Numbered from the stretch's first letter, positions 1-7,560 are shown. The stretch is 12,258 nt of DNA from an uncultured Victivallales bacterium (GCA_903834675.1 CAILKC010000749.1:1-12258); one strand, 5' to 3'. Notes: generated from the sequence alone by a model not told the origin. A program made the numbers and translations.

Positions 1-35
1 ATGGACTGTCGGTATGCCGCCCCGGCAGGGCTCAA

Positions 36-98
36 TCTCGTTTGGGATTCATTCCCAGGGCGCTGCCCTGGGCTGAGGAATGGCCGCGCTTTCAGCGC
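36..98. repeat. REP-like palindromic repeat (putative dispersed element)
   Basis: A perfect 8-bp inverted repeat, CCCAGGGC (54-61) and GCCCTGGG (65-72), encloses a 3-nt loop. An outer ATTC (around 48-51) and GAAT (78-81) can extend it with internal mismatches. A second small hairpin follows: GCGCT (86-90), TTC, AGCGC (94-98). Adjacent small hairpins of this kind in intergenic DNA are the hallmark of REP/BIME-like dispersed elements, and similar palindromic spacers are common in Planctomycetota-, Verrucomicrobiota- and Armatimonadota-type genomes. That second statement is recollection of family style, not a search result. No second copy occurs in this window, so the repeat status is an inference. 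The element lies ~210 bp before the next start codon and could also be the 3' end of an upstream transcript. Confidence 0.45.
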
Positions 99-149
99 TC
101 CGGGGCGTCTGGCATTCGCGACACGTCCCGCCGGAAGTCTCCCCCAAGA

Positions 150-159
150 GTCACGTGAC
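150..159. promoter_or_regulatory. 10-bp perfect palindrome with CACGTG core (possible operator)
   Basis: GTCACGTGAC reads the same on both strands. It lies 150 bp upstream of the GHL6-type gene in otherwise non-repetitive DNA. Short perfect palindromes of this size are typical half-site-fused operators for helix-turn-helix regulators, but no regulator gene is present nearby and a 10-mer palindrome can occur by chance. Confidence 0.2.
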
Positions 160-298
160 CCGTTTTGCTCGCCGGACGCGGAGACGATCGAAACAGAAGC
201 CCCTACGGAACTGCCCTGCGCCCTTCGCACCCCCCAGGGCTTGACAATGGCGTGGCCACAGCCGAGCCTAGTAGAATGCCGGAGGTGACGTGTACGAC

Positions 299-303
299 AG
301 GAG
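299..303 (+). promoter_or_regulatory. Ribosome binding site AGGAG for the 310 start
   Basis: AGGAG ends six bases before the ATG at 310, an ideal Shine-Dalgarno spacing, and fixes this start. A stronger-looking GGAGGTGA sits at 281-288 but serves no start codon in the same frame at a usable distance. Confidence 0.75.
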
Positions 304-309
304 TGTGCT

Positions 310-2409
310 ATGCAGGACTGGATCAACGCTCGCAGCCGGATCTACTGGTACGACCAGTATGCCAACAACGAGCAGGCGACCGCCTTCTCCCGCTACGATC
401 CCGACCGGATTGTCGCCGAGCTGGCGGCGACGGGAGCGGATATCGTCGCCGTCTACGCGGCCAGCCAGTTCGGCATCGCCTACTACCCCAGCGCCATCTG
501 GCCGCAACACCCCGGGCTGAAGGGCCGGGACTACGTCGGCGATCTTGTCACCCGTCTGCGCCAGCGCGGTAAAAAGGTGCTTCTCTACATCAACTGGCTG
601 GACTCCAAGCACCCGGAGTGGAACGCGGTTCCCCTCGGCGCTGATCTCGCCCGCATCCGCGCCCCGAAACCCCTGGTCAGTTGGGCCGACCCCACGCAGC
701 CTGAGGGGCGGATTCAGGACCTCCCCGGCGGGCATTGGCAGTTCCCCTGCGCCAACTCGCCCAAACGAGAGCAGGTCGTGGCCATCGCGCGGGAGATTGT
801 GCAGCGCTACCGGCCGGACGCCTTCCACCTCGACATGTTCTTCAACAACACGCCCTGCGTCTGTCCGTTCTGCCGACCGCATCTGGAGCGCCTCTGCGGC
901 ACGGCGGAGATCACTCTGCAGACGCTCGGGGCGCACTGGCCGGCCTACATTGACTGGGTTTCCGAGCGCAGTGCTGCCCTCATGGCCGAGCTGTCGGCGG
1001 TGTTGCGCGAGAATGGTGTCGTGGCGGCGCACAATGCCTTCGCGCCGCTCTACCAGCCGGCCATCGGCGGCGTCGGCGAGGGCTGGCTCGACTCCCTCGA
1101 CGTGTGGACCTCGGAGTGCTTCGACGCATTTCAGGTTCCCGGCTCCGACCTCAACACCTCCAGCATCAACGTGCGCTGGCAGCACGCCATCGGCAAGCCA
1201 TCCTGGATGCTCCGGACCTCCACCTCTTCCCACTACTCCCACTGGCCCATCGCGTCGGCGAAATGGCGAGTCTATACCGCGGCGTGCAAGGCCAACGGGG
1301 TCAAGGCCTTCGGACCCTGCGGCATCGGTGCTCGGCCGGATACCACCAGCGCCGCCAGCCTGCTCGCCAATGTCAAGGGCGCCTTCGATTTCGTCATGGA
1401 AGACGCGGATCTCGACGCGGGCGCCGTCGCGGATTCCCGCATCGCCCTGGTGTTCTCCTGGGCCACCCGGAAGTACTTCGACGGCGCCCGCAGCATCTCC
1501 GAACCGCGCTGGTCTCAGGAGCTCAATGGCTGGGCCCGACTGCTGATCGAGGAGCACCTGCCCTTCGATATCGTCACGGCGGAGAACATCGAGAGCGCCG
1601 GGCAGCTCGCGCGCTATGACCTCATCATCCTCCCGAACGCGGCCCACCTGGCGGATGCCTTCTGCGCCGCCGTGCGTGAGTATGTGCGGGAGGGCGGCAG
1701 ATTGCTGGCCACGGCCGAGACCTCGCTGGGAGACAACCGGGGCGCTCGCCGCGCCGATTTCGCCCTTGGGGACGTGCTTGGGATCGCCCGCCACGGCGCC
1801 CGCGAGGGGCACTTTGCCATCGAGCGTCCGGCCGAGTCCGAGCCCGCCTCCGGTGTGCTGCAGGAGGTCGCGGCCTCCGGGGTCGTACTCACCCGCAGCC
1901 TCGCGGTCGACCCTGCCGGCTCCGTCTGCGCCATGAAGGACCCCCTGCCGTTGGACGTGCCGGGCACGCCAGTGCTGGTAGCCAACCGCTTCGGCCGCGG
2001 CCAGAGCACCTACGTGGCCTTCGACCTCGGTCGCTTCTACGAAATGCATGGCGATCTGCACATTGGCAGGCTGATGGCAGAGCAACTCGACCGCCTGCTC
2101 CCTGCCCGGCAGCTCGTGGTGCAGGCCCCGCGGACCGTAGAGGTGACCGTCTGGCGCCAGGAGGCCCCGAAGCGCCTCATCATCCATCTCGCCAACCGCA
2201 CCGTGCCCTGGTCCCTGCCCACCGACACGCGGGAGATCTCCGAGATCATCCCCGTACACGGCGTCGAAATCTCTCTCCCCACCCCGTTTGTCCGCCCGTC
2301 CGTCAGCGCCCGCCACGCCGAGGTCAGCGCTCACGAGGAGAACGGCAGGCTAGTACTGCGAGTGGCCAAGCTCGAGGCCTATGCCGCAGTCCTGCTGGAG
2401 GAACGCTGA
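310..2409 (+). CDS. Glycoside-hydrolase-like protein, GHL6-type TIM barrel plus beta-galactosidase trimerisation-like domain
   Basis: A 699-residue protein with no signal peptide, so probably cytoplasmic. Residues ~1-350 resemble the putative glycosyl hydrolase GHL6 family: a (beta/alpha)8-like start (FSRYDPDRIVAELAATGAD), the strand HLDMFFNN (173-180) with candidate catalytic Asp175, and right after it the cysteine cluster CVCPFCR (183-189) characteristic of this group. DVWTSECF (264-271) supplies Glu269 as another candidate acid. Residues ~375-600 form a class-I-glutamine-amidotransferase-like fold as in beta-galactosidase trimerisation domains (YDLIILPNAAHLAD, then REGGRLLATAET at 457-470). 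Residues ~605-699 look like a small beta domain. The expected role is hydrolysis of an oligosaccharide; the substrate is unknown. AGGAG six bases upstream supports the start. The gene stands alone and converges on the 2460-4712 gene. An enzymatic role is likely, but GHL families lack broad biochemical proof. Confidence 0.82.
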   Translation: MQDWINARSRIYWYDQYANNEQATAFSRYDPDRIVAELAATGADIVAVYAASQFGIAYYPSAIWPQHPGLKGRDYVGDLVTRLRQRGKKVLLYINWLDSKHPEWNAVPLGADLARIRAPKPLVSWADPTQPEGRIQDLPGGHWQFPCANSPKREQVVAIAREIVQRYRPDAFHLDMFFNNTPCVCPFCRPHLERLCGTAEITLQTLGAHWPAYIDWVSERSAALMAELSAVLRENGVVAAHNAFAPLYQPAIGGVGEGWLDSLDVWTSECFDAFQVPGSDLNTSSINVRWQHAIGKPSWMLRTSTSSHYSHWPIASAKWRVYTAACKANGVKAFGPCGIGARPDTTSAASLLANVKGAFDFVMEDADLDAGAVADSRIALVFSWATRKYFDGARSISEPRWSQELNGWARLLIEEHLPFDIVTAENIESAGQLARYDLIILPNAAHLADAFCAAVREYVREGGRLLATAETSLGDNRGARRADFALGDVLGIARHGAREGHFAIERPAESEPASGVLQEVAASGVVLTRSLAVDPAGSVCAMKDPLPLDVPGTPVLVANRFGRGQSTYVAFDLGRFYEMHGDLHIGRLMAEQLDRLLPARQLVVQAPRTVEVTVWRQEAPKRLIIHLANRTVPWSLPTDTREISEIIPVHGVEISLPTPFVRPSVSARHAEVSAHEENGRLVLRVAKLEAYAAVLLEER

Positions 2410-2459
2410 GCAGGGCAATCTGCGTCCGCCTCGGCTTCGCTGTCCGCGGGCCACGGCGC

Positions 2460-4712
2460 TCAGGGCGTCTGCGGCGGCGCGGTCGTGCCCAGACGCGCCC
2501 GGACTTTCTCGAGGTTACTCCGGGCCTCGGTGTACTGCGGGTCGAGGCGCACGGCCTCCGCATACTCGCGCTTGGCCTGCTGCAAGTCGCCGGTGCATTG
2601 GTATATCGCGCCCAGGGTGTTGTGGGTCGGCGCGTACTCGGGGTGCGCCTGGACCGCCAGGACCAGCTGCTTCTCGGCCTCCGCGTACTTCTTCTGCTGG
2701 TAGTAGAGGGTGCCCAGGGTGAAGCGGGCGTCGCGGTGCTTCGGGTCCTGCTCCAAGACCTTCCGGTAGTGGGTCGCGGCCGCATCCAACTGCCCCAACT
2801 GGTACAGGACATCGGCCAGGCTGGACTCGGCGGCAGCATCACCGGGCCGGAGCCTGAGAACTGCGGCGAACTGGTCCACCGCCTGGTCGCCCTGGCCCTG
2901 GCGCTGGTAGAAGCGCCCGGCATCAGCCCGAAGCTCAAGGTCGGCGGGCGTAGCCGCGAGTTGAGTCTCGTACTGCTCTGTCGCTTCTTTGATCTGCCCG
3001 GTTGCCGCCAGGGCAAAAGCCAGAGCCCGGCCGACGCCTGGCCGCGGCGGCTGTTGCGCCAGCGCCTGGCGTAGATACGGAATCGCGTCCGCGTACTTCC
3101 CCGTCTGCACCAGGATCAGCCCCAGGTGTCGCTGCGCATCCCTATACCACGGCTGGAGCCGCAGGGCTTCGCGGAAGTGCTCGATGGCCGCCGCGGCATC
3201 ACCGCGCCTGGCGCAGGCACTCCCCAGATTATGATGGGCGAAGTAGTTGTCCTCGGTGACCGCCAGGGCATGCCCGTACAAGCTAAAATCGTCGCGCCAT
3301 GTGCCCGTCTGCCGCCAGGTGCAGACCGCCAGCGCGAGCGCCACGGCGCCCGCCGCCGCGGCCGCCAGTCGGCGCCCGGCCCGAGGCGCCAACCTGGCCA
3401 GGTCGGCCGTCCCCCACACCAGCAGCAGCAGCAGGCCCAGGTGTGGCAACAAGGTGTAGCGGTCGGCATGGCTCTGCTCACCCACCTGGACCAGACCGAT
3501 CACTGGCACCAGGACGCCGAGGTACCAGAACCAGCCGACCGGAATGTAGGGCCGGGTCCGGGCCCAGCGGAGCGCAGCCAGCGTGATGGCCAGCAGCAGC
3601 AGCGCCGCACCCGCAACCTGCCACTCGGGCAGGGATTGGCGCGGGTAGTTGTAGAAATGGGATGACTTCATCGGGTAAAACACCGCCAGTCCCGCCGGCC
3701 AGAGGGTCTGCCCGAGGTAGGTCACATAACTCACCAGCGCATTCGCTAACCGTGCCCCCAAGGTGAATCCGAGCGGACACAGCGCGCCCCCGCCGCGTTG
3801 AGACCAGAGCGCTCCCAGGCTGACCCCGACACTGAGCCCCAGGAGCGGCAGCTTCTCCCCCAGCAGGCGCCCGGCTTGCCGCCAGAACCCGGCCCGGCCA
3901 AGAAAGGAGCCGGGCTCAGGTGCGGACCCCTGCGGCAACGCCCCGGGCAGGCGCTGCAAGGGCCACCAGTCGAGCAGCAGGAACACGCACGGCAGCGTCA
4001 CCAGCATCGGCTTCGCCAGCAGCCCGGCGGCAAAGACCACAACCAGTAGCAGGTAGGTGCCGAAACGCGGCCGCCGGGCGTAGCGCGCATACACCCACAG
4101 GCAGGCCGCCGCAAGGCAGACACTCAGCACGTCCTTGCGCTCCGCGACCCAGGCAACCGACTCCACCCGCAACGGGTGCAACGCAAACAGCGCCGCCACG
4201 GCAAGGCTGCGCCATGGTTTACCGGTGAGCTCCGTCAGCGCCAGGAAGAAGAGGACGGTGGCGGTCACGTGCAACAAGAGGCTCGTGAGGTGGTGCCCCC
4301 ACGGCCGGAGCCCGTATACCTGACAGTCGGCCATGTGGGAAAGCAGCGTCAGTGGGTGCCAGTTACTGACGACCACCGCGGTCAGGGCCCAGCGCACCCC
4401 GGCGAAGGTCAACCCTCCCTGCACCATCGGGTTGTTGGTGACGTAGTACGGGTCGTCCATGCTCACGAAGTCGCAGAGGAGAACGCGGCTGAAGACCAGG
4501 AAAACCGTCAGCGCCAGCAGGCTGGAAAGCCCCAGCAGAGCGCGCCGCGACAGTGGCTCCGACACCGGCCGGGCCGGACCACCACCGGCCGTCTCCCCAG
4601 CGCCCGCCCCGGGGTTGGCCCCGGGCACGCCCGCCGCGGACGGCACCGAAGCACGATGCAGCGCTGCCGCTGCCCGCGCCCGCTCCCGCCGGCCCTGCTT
4701 CGCCTGTGCCAT
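2460..4712 (-). CDS. TMTC-like membrane glycosyltransferase (GT-C fold) with seven C-terminal TPRs
   Basis: A 750-residue multi-pass membrane protein. After a basic, Ala/Pro-rich cytoplasmic tail (~1-55), residues ~58-465 form roughly ten hydrophobic segments of a GT-C transferase. The first outer loop has DFVSMDDPYYVTNNP (81-95) with the acidic pair Asp86-Asp87 expected at the active site. HPLRVESVAWVAERKDVLS (179-197) is the hallmark of the TMTC/DUF1736 family, and SHADRYTLLPHLG (414-426) is the second signature. Residues ~490-727 give seven 34-residue tetratricopeptide repeats with a partial helix after. Animal TMTC proteins O-mannosylate secreted proteins using dolichol-phosphate-mannose; bacterial relatives are unproven, so protein O-glycosylation is inferred. 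The start at 4712 is chosen because an in-frame extension to 5120 would overlap the preceding gene's coding sequence and is low-complexity Arg/Pro. The Shine-Dalgarno match is weak (GGCGGGA). This is the third gene of the cluster, after a 121-bp gap. Confidence 0.85.
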   Translation of the reverse strand: MAQAKQGRRERARAAAALHRASVPSAAGVPGANPGAGAGETAGGGPARPVSEPLSRRALLGLSSLLALTVFLVFSRVLLCDFVSMDDPYYVTNNPMVQGGLTFAGVRWALTAVVVSNWHPLTLLSHMADCQVYGLRPWGHHLTSLLLHVTATVLFFLALTELTGKPWRSLAVAALFALHPLRVESVAWVAERKDVLSVCLAAACLWVYARYARRPRFGTYLLLVVVFAAGLLAKPMLVTLPCVFLLLDWWPLQRLPGALPQGSAPEPGSFLGRAGFWRQAGRLLGEKLPLLGLSVGVSLGALWSQRGGGALCPLGFTLGARLANALVSYVTYLGQTLWPAGLAVFYPMKSSHFYNYPRQSLPEWQVAGAALLLLAITLAALRWARTRPYIPVGWFWYLGVLVPVIGLVQVGEQSHADRYTLLPHLGLLLLLVWGTADLARLAPRAGRRLAAAAAGAVALALAVCTWRQTGTWRDDFSLYGHALAVTEDNYFAHHNLGSACARRGDAAAAIEHFREALRLQPWYRDAQRHLGLILVQTGKYADAIPYLRQALAQQPPRPGVGRALAFALAATGQIKEATEQYETQLAATPADLELRADAGRFYQRQGQGDQAVDQFAAVLRLRPGDAAAESSLADVLYQLGQLDAAATHYRKVLEQDPKHRDARFTLGTLYYQQKKYAEAEKQLVLAVQAHPEYAPTHNTLGAIYQCTGDLQQAKREYAEAVRLDPQYTEARSNLEKVRARLGTTAPPQTP

Positions 4713-4738
4713 CAGTCCCGCCCTGTGCCGACGCCTAG

Positions 4739-4756
4739 CCGGGCACGGCTGCCCGG
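4739..4756 (-). other. 7-bp hairpin in the gap before the TMTC-like gene
   Basis: CCGGGCA (4739-4745) and TGCCCGG (4750-4756) form a perfect stem around a 4-nt loop. On the minus-strand transcript it lies between the GT39-like stop and the TMTC-like start, 26 bases before the latter. No T run follows, so it is not a canonical terminator. It could be an mRNA-stability or attenuation element between the second and third genes of the cluster. Confidence 0.35.
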
Positions 4757-4833
4757 ACAATGCCACGTTAAGCCGGTACGATAAGCCCTGGCCGCCACCC
4801 CCGCCACGGCGCGCGCATCGTCCGGGACGGCCT

Positions 4834-6573
4834 TCAGGCCCCGCCCGGGCCGGCGCTGAGCGCCCGGCGCCGGAGGACCAGCACGTGCGACGCGGAACGG
4901 CACGAGTACCCGGCCGCATCCTTGCCCCAGCGGTAGACGGTCGCGCCGTCGGGCAGGATGTCGGCGACCCCGACCGTCTCAAACCCCGTCCCGCAGTACT
5001 CCGTGATCCACTGAAAGAAATCCTCGTAGGCGCCCGGCGGGCGCAGCCATGAGGCATTACCGGAGACCAGGACGACCACCGCCGGGTTCGCGCGTTCGAC
5101 CTCGCGCCGCAGTTCGTCACGCATCTGCTGGGCGTAGCGGTGCGCTTCCATCGGTCCGTACATGTAAATGTGCCCGGTGGCGGAGCGTCGCTGCGCGTGG
5201 AAGCAGATCTGCGGTTCCGAGCCGAACACGGCCACTCGGTCGCTGGCTGCCGTGATCTGCTTGATGTACGCGGCGATGACGGGCGATTCCACGAACGGGT
5301 TCAGGCCATAGATGTTGCGTGACAGTTTCGCCGGCGAATCCACGAAGCAGTAGTTCCAATGCACCACCAGGGCCGCGATCATGGCGCCGGCCCAGACCAG
5401 CAGCGGCAGGACGGCCAAGGCCCGCGGGCCGCGGCAGCGCGACAGGCGCACCGCGGCGGCGTCGACGCCAACCCCAGCGGCGAGAGCCAGGGCCGGCAGC
5501 AATACGACGAAATAGTGGCGGCGAAAGTAGAGGCCGGGAACCACCGCGGCGGCTGAGGCGCAGAGGAACAGCAGCAGCACCAGCCGCCGGCCCCGGTACG
5601 CCCCGGTCAGGGCCGCCACGGGCAGGCCGAGTGCCCCGAGTACCCAGAGAAGCTCGAAGCCGCGGACGACGCTTGGGAAGGTGCGCCGGAAGGTGATCAG
5701 GCCCTGGGCCGGAGTAAGCAGGGAGCTGTACTGGGAGGCGTACTGCACGTTCCAGAACCAGAACGGGTCGAAAACCCCCAGAGCGGCCAGGACGCCAAGG
5801 GCCACGACCCCCGGCAGGACGCCGCCCCCGGCCAGGTGCGCCAAGCGCCCCAGCGTAGCTCGGATCGAGAAAGGCTTCTGCTGCAGGCCATGAAGCACCA
5901 CCGCGGCCGCCGCGAACGCGCCGAAGAAGACAGCGTGCGGTTTCAGCAGTGCGGCACTGCCGATGAGCGCGCCGCTGAGCCAGAACCAGGCCGGCCGCGG
6001 TTGTCGCAACGCCTTCATCAGCAGATACGTGCCCGCCAGCACAAACAGGGCGATGAACTGGGTCACGTGCCCGGCGAAACCGAGCACGGTGGGACTCAGC
6101 GACAGGAGCGCATACCCGGCGCCGGCCAGAGCCGCGACGCGAAAGCCGTACAGCTCGCGCGCCAGCAGCACGAGGAAGACCACGGCCCCGGCGTTGGCCA
6201 GGAGCAAGCCGAGGTGGACCCCCACCGTCGTCTGCCCGAACAGCAGCATGGCGAGGGCATACAGGCCGTAGATGCCGGGCGGCTTCATGGTGTAGGCATC
6301 TTGGTACGGCGGGATCCCCTGCAGCAGCAACTGCCCGAGGTAGGCGTACTCACCCTCGTCGCGCTCCAGCGGGAAGGACAGCAAGCGGATCCGCACGATG
6401 ACCGTCACCAGCACGACGACGCCGAGGATGAGCGCGTGTGGCAGCAGGGACAACGGCGCCGGTTCGCCCTGCCGCACCGGCGCGGCGGCGGCCTTCCCGG
6501 CGCAGCAGTGCTTGACCTTGCGCCCGCTGCCGCAGGGGCACGGATCGTTACGCCCCACGCCGGCTGCCGTCAT
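4834..6573 (-). CDS. GT39/PMT_2-like membrane glycosyltransferase with N-terminal SEC-C zinc motif
   Basis: A 579-residue protein with two distinct parts. Residues 8-24 ([18 protein letters not shown]) are a complete SEC-C motif, C-x-C-x8-C-C (Cys12, Cys14, Cys23, Cys24), a zinc knuckle best known from the SecA C-terminus. After a linker, residues ~43-410 hold about ten membrane segments of a GT-C (ArnT/PMT_2-like) transferase. The first outer loop, [14 protein letters not shown] (68-81), contains Asp72-Glu73 at the expected catalytic position, followed by [12 protein letters not shown] (96-107). Residues ~415-570 form a soluble outer-face domain ([15 protein letters not shown], then VVVLVSGN). 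The family moves a sugar from polyprenyl phosphate to lipid or protein; the acceptor is unknown here. The ATG overlaps the GT2 stop as ATGA, supporting this start and translation of the SEC-C part. A GTG at residue 33 could give a form lacking it. The longer frame to 6744 would run inside the GT2 gene. Confidence 0.85.
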   Translation of the reverse strand: MTAAGVGRNDPCPCGSGRKVKHCCAGKAAAAPVRQGEPAPLSLLPHALILGVVVLVTVIVRIRLLSFPLERDEGEYAYLGQLLLQGIPPYQDAYTMKPPGIYGLYALAMLLFGQTTVGVHLGLLLANAGAVVFLVLLARELYGFRVAALAGAGYALLSLSPTVLGFAGHVTQFIALFVLAGTYLLMKALRQPRPAWFWLSGALIGSAALLKPHAVFFGAFAAAAVVLHGLQQKPFSIRATLGRLAHLAGGGVLPGVVALGVLAALGVFDPFWFWNVQYASQYSSLLTPAQGLITFRRTFPSVVRGFELLWVLGALGLPVAALTGAYRGRRLVLLLFLCASAAAVVPGLYFRRHYFVVLLPALALAAGVGVDAAAVRLSRCRGPRALAVLPLLVWAGAMIAALVVHWNYCFVDSPAKLSRNIYGLNPFVESPVIAAYIKQITAASDRVAVFGSEPQICFHAQRRSATGHIYMYGPMEAHRYAQQMRDELRREVERANPAVVVLVSGNASWLRPPGAYEDFFQWITEYCGTGFETVGVADILPDGATVYRWGKDAAGYSCRSASHVLVLRRRALSAGPGGA

Positions 6574-7343
6574 GCGGGGCCTTTCCCCGCCGGCACGGCC
6601 TCGCGAAAGGCAAAGAGCGCCTGGCCGCGCCAGCCCAGCCGGTAGAGCAAGACCTGGACGCTGCTGCGGAGGACGCCAAGTCCGTACACCGTGGAGCGCG
6701 ACAGGCTGATGGAGGAGGCCTCGGGGAAGTACTTGGTCGGACACGAGACCTCACCGATGCGAAACCCGGCGCAGATGGTCTGGCAGAGCATCTGGTTGTC
6801 GAAGACGAAGTCATCCGAACCCGCTTCCAGTGGCAGGGCTTCCAGCACCTGCCGGGAGAAAGCGCGGTAGCCGGTGTGATACTCCGACAGTTTCGCCCCC
6901 ACCATCAGGTTCTGCGCCGCCGTCAGGAAACGGTTGGCAATGTACTTGATCAGCGGCATGCCTCCGGCCAGTGCGCCCTTGCCGAGGATGCGCGAGCCGA
7001 GGACCACGTCGTAGATCCCGGAGTTGATCATGTGCGCCATGGCCGGAACCAGGCGCGGGTCATACTGGTAGTCAGGGTGAACCATGACGACAATGTCGGC
7101 GCCGCGCTCAAGCGCCAGCCGGTAGCAGCTCTTCTGGTTGCCGCCGTAGCCCTTGTTGCGGTCATGCGCGAACACGAACAGCCCGAGGCCGCGGGCGATC
7201 TCCACGGTGCGGTCACGGCTGGAGTCGTCCACCAGGATGATATCGTCAACCACCGTGCGGTCGATGGCGCCGACCGTCTGCGCCACCGTTTTTTCCGCGT
7301 TGTAGGCCGGCATGACGACCGTGACCTTCTTGGCGCCGATCAT
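6570..7343 (-). CDS. DPM1/DPG-synthase-like GT2 glycosyltransferase (polyprenyl-phosphate sugar synthase candidate)
   Basis: A 257-residue soluble GT-A glycosyltransferase. [14 protein letters not shown] (7-20) is the nucleotide-binding first strand, and [12 protein letters not shown] (35-46) carries the Asp39-Asp40 pair. NKGYGGNQK (63-71) follows, then [10 protein letters not shown] (87-96) in the position of the metal-binding DxD region, in the form seen in many bacterial DPM-like proteins. [11 protein letters not shown] (154-164) and DDFVFDNQM (177-185) complete the acceptor and catalytic side. No C-terminal membrane anchor is seen, unlike GtrB-type enzymes. The family transfers a sugar from GDP or UDP to polyprenyl phosphate on the cytoplasmic face. 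Being first in an operon with two GT-C enzymes suggests it makes their lipid-linked donor. GGGAG nine bases upstream supports the start, and a promoter lies ~110 bp upstream. Sugar identity cannot be read from sequence. Confidence 0.88.
   Translation of the reverse strand: MIGAKKVTVVMPAYNAEKTVAQTVGAIDRTVVDDIILVDDSSRDRTVEIARGLGLFVFAHDRNKGYGGNQKSCYRLALERGADIVVMVHPDYQYDPRLVPAMAHMINSGIYDVVLGSRILGKGALAGGMPLIKYIANRFLTAAQNLMVGAKLSEYHTGYRAFSRQVLEALPLEAGSDDFVFDNQMLCQTICAGFRIGEVSCPTKYFPEASSISLSRSTVYGLGVLRSSVQVLLYRLGWRGQALFAFREAVPAGKGPA
6574..6590 (-). promoter_or_regulatory. Hairpin with Shine-Dalgarno-like loop at the GT2/GT39 start-stop overlap
   Basis: On the minus-strand mRNA, GCGGGG and CCCCGC pair perfectly around the loop AAAGG (6580-6584). 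The stem ends on the base before the AUG of the GT39-like gene, which overlaps the GT2 stop codon as AUGA. The only Shine-Dalgarno-like bases (AAGG) are in the loop, six bases from AUG. A ribosome finishing GT2 would open the stem, which fits translational coupling of the two proteins. The sequence is directly visible; the mechanism is inferred. Confidence 0.45.
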
Positions 7344-7352
7344 AGGCAGTTT

Positions 7353-7357
7353 CTCCC
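7353..7357 (-). promoter_or_regulatory. Ribosome binding site GGGAG for the GT2 gene
   Basis: On the minus strand GGGAGA precedes the ATG at 7343 with nine bases between GGGAG and the start codon. This is a normal spacing and fixes the start of the first gene of the cluster. Confidence 0.65.
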
Positions 7358-7461
7358 GCTCGTGGTTCTGGCCGTCCTCTTTCCCTCAGAACCCGAGACC
7401 CGCAATTCCGATCCGTTCCTTGGGTGCATGAAAGGCGCTCCACTCGTGCCTTCACGCGGTG

Positions 7462-7490
7462 AAGATACCGCAACCAGGCGACAGGGTCAA
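7462..7490 (-). promoter_or_regulatory. Sigma70-type promoter for the GT2-GT39-TMTC cluster
   Basis: On the minus strand TTGACC (7485-7490) and TATCTT (7462-7467) match the -35 and -10 consensus at 5/6 and 4/6 positions with an exact 17-bp spacer. Transcription would start near 7455, giving a leader of about 110 bases before the GT2 ATG. It is the best promoter-like pair I found in the window and stands in the right place for the cluster. No experimental or comparative support is available here. Confidence 0.5.
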
Positions 7491-7560
7491 TGGAGGGGCG
7501 CGAAACCGGCTGGTATGAGACTTGCCGCAACCTCCTATGACACCAGGCGCGTCCCATTCC

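Larger units (their letters stand above)
1..309. other. Intergenic region upstream of the GHL6-type gene
   Basis: I see no convincing gene here. The first ~115 bases contain stacked short palindromes typical of a dispersed REP-like repeat. Bases 150-159 form a perfect palindrome, and the last 11 bases carry the ribosome binding site of the gene starting at 310. An open frame runs through 1-288, but its peptide is an arginine- and proline-rich translation of the repeat. It has no ribosome binding site in the window and no recognisable domain. TTGACA at 241-246 looks like a -35 box, but the nearest -10-like hexamers (269-274 and 272-277) are 22 and 25 bp away, too far for a normal sigma70 promoter. 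The promoter of the downstream gene is therefore not identified. Confidence 0.6.

Noticed and set aside
241..277. TTGACA with TAGTAG or TAGAAT as a promoter for the 310 gene
   Set aside because: The spacers of 22 and 25 bp are too long for sigma70, so the perfect -35 match is probably chance.
1..288. 95-codon open frame at the left edge
   Set aside because: It translates the palindromic repeat, has no domain and shows no coding signature.
281..520. GGAGGTGA followed by GTG at 290 as a short leader gene
   Set aside because: The Shine-Dalgarno match runs almost into the GTG with no usable spacing, the 76-residue frame overlaps the 310 gene out of frame, and its product is low complexity.
268..2334. 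688-codon open frame on the minus strand opposite the GHL6-type gene
   Set aside because: It is a mirror of the high-GC third positions of the plus-strand gene. The peptide is low-complexity Gly/Arg/Val/Asp-rich, has no domain, and the plus-strand protein has clear family motifs.
2406..2463. CTGAGC / GCTCAG inverted pair around the two convergent stop codons as a bidirectional terminator
   Set aside because: It is only six base pairs with a 46-base interior and no T runs. The symmetry largely reflects the two TGA stops.
4713..5120. N-terminal extension of the TMTC-like gene to 5120
   Set aside because: It would overlap the end of the GT39-like gene by 287 bases and adds 136 Arg/Pro-rich residues with no domain. 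The ATG at 4712 begins the plausible cytoplasmic tail.
5836..6645. 269-codon plus-strand open frame opposite the SEC-C glycosyltransferase
   Set aside because: The peptide is Gln/Arg/Glu-rich low complexity with no domain, whereas the minus strand encodes regular membrane segments.
6574..6744. N-terminal extension of the SEC-C glycosyltransferase to 6744
   Set aside because: The extra 57 residues are an out-of-frame reading of GT2 coding sequence. The ATGA overlap and the SEC-C motif mark 6573 as the start.
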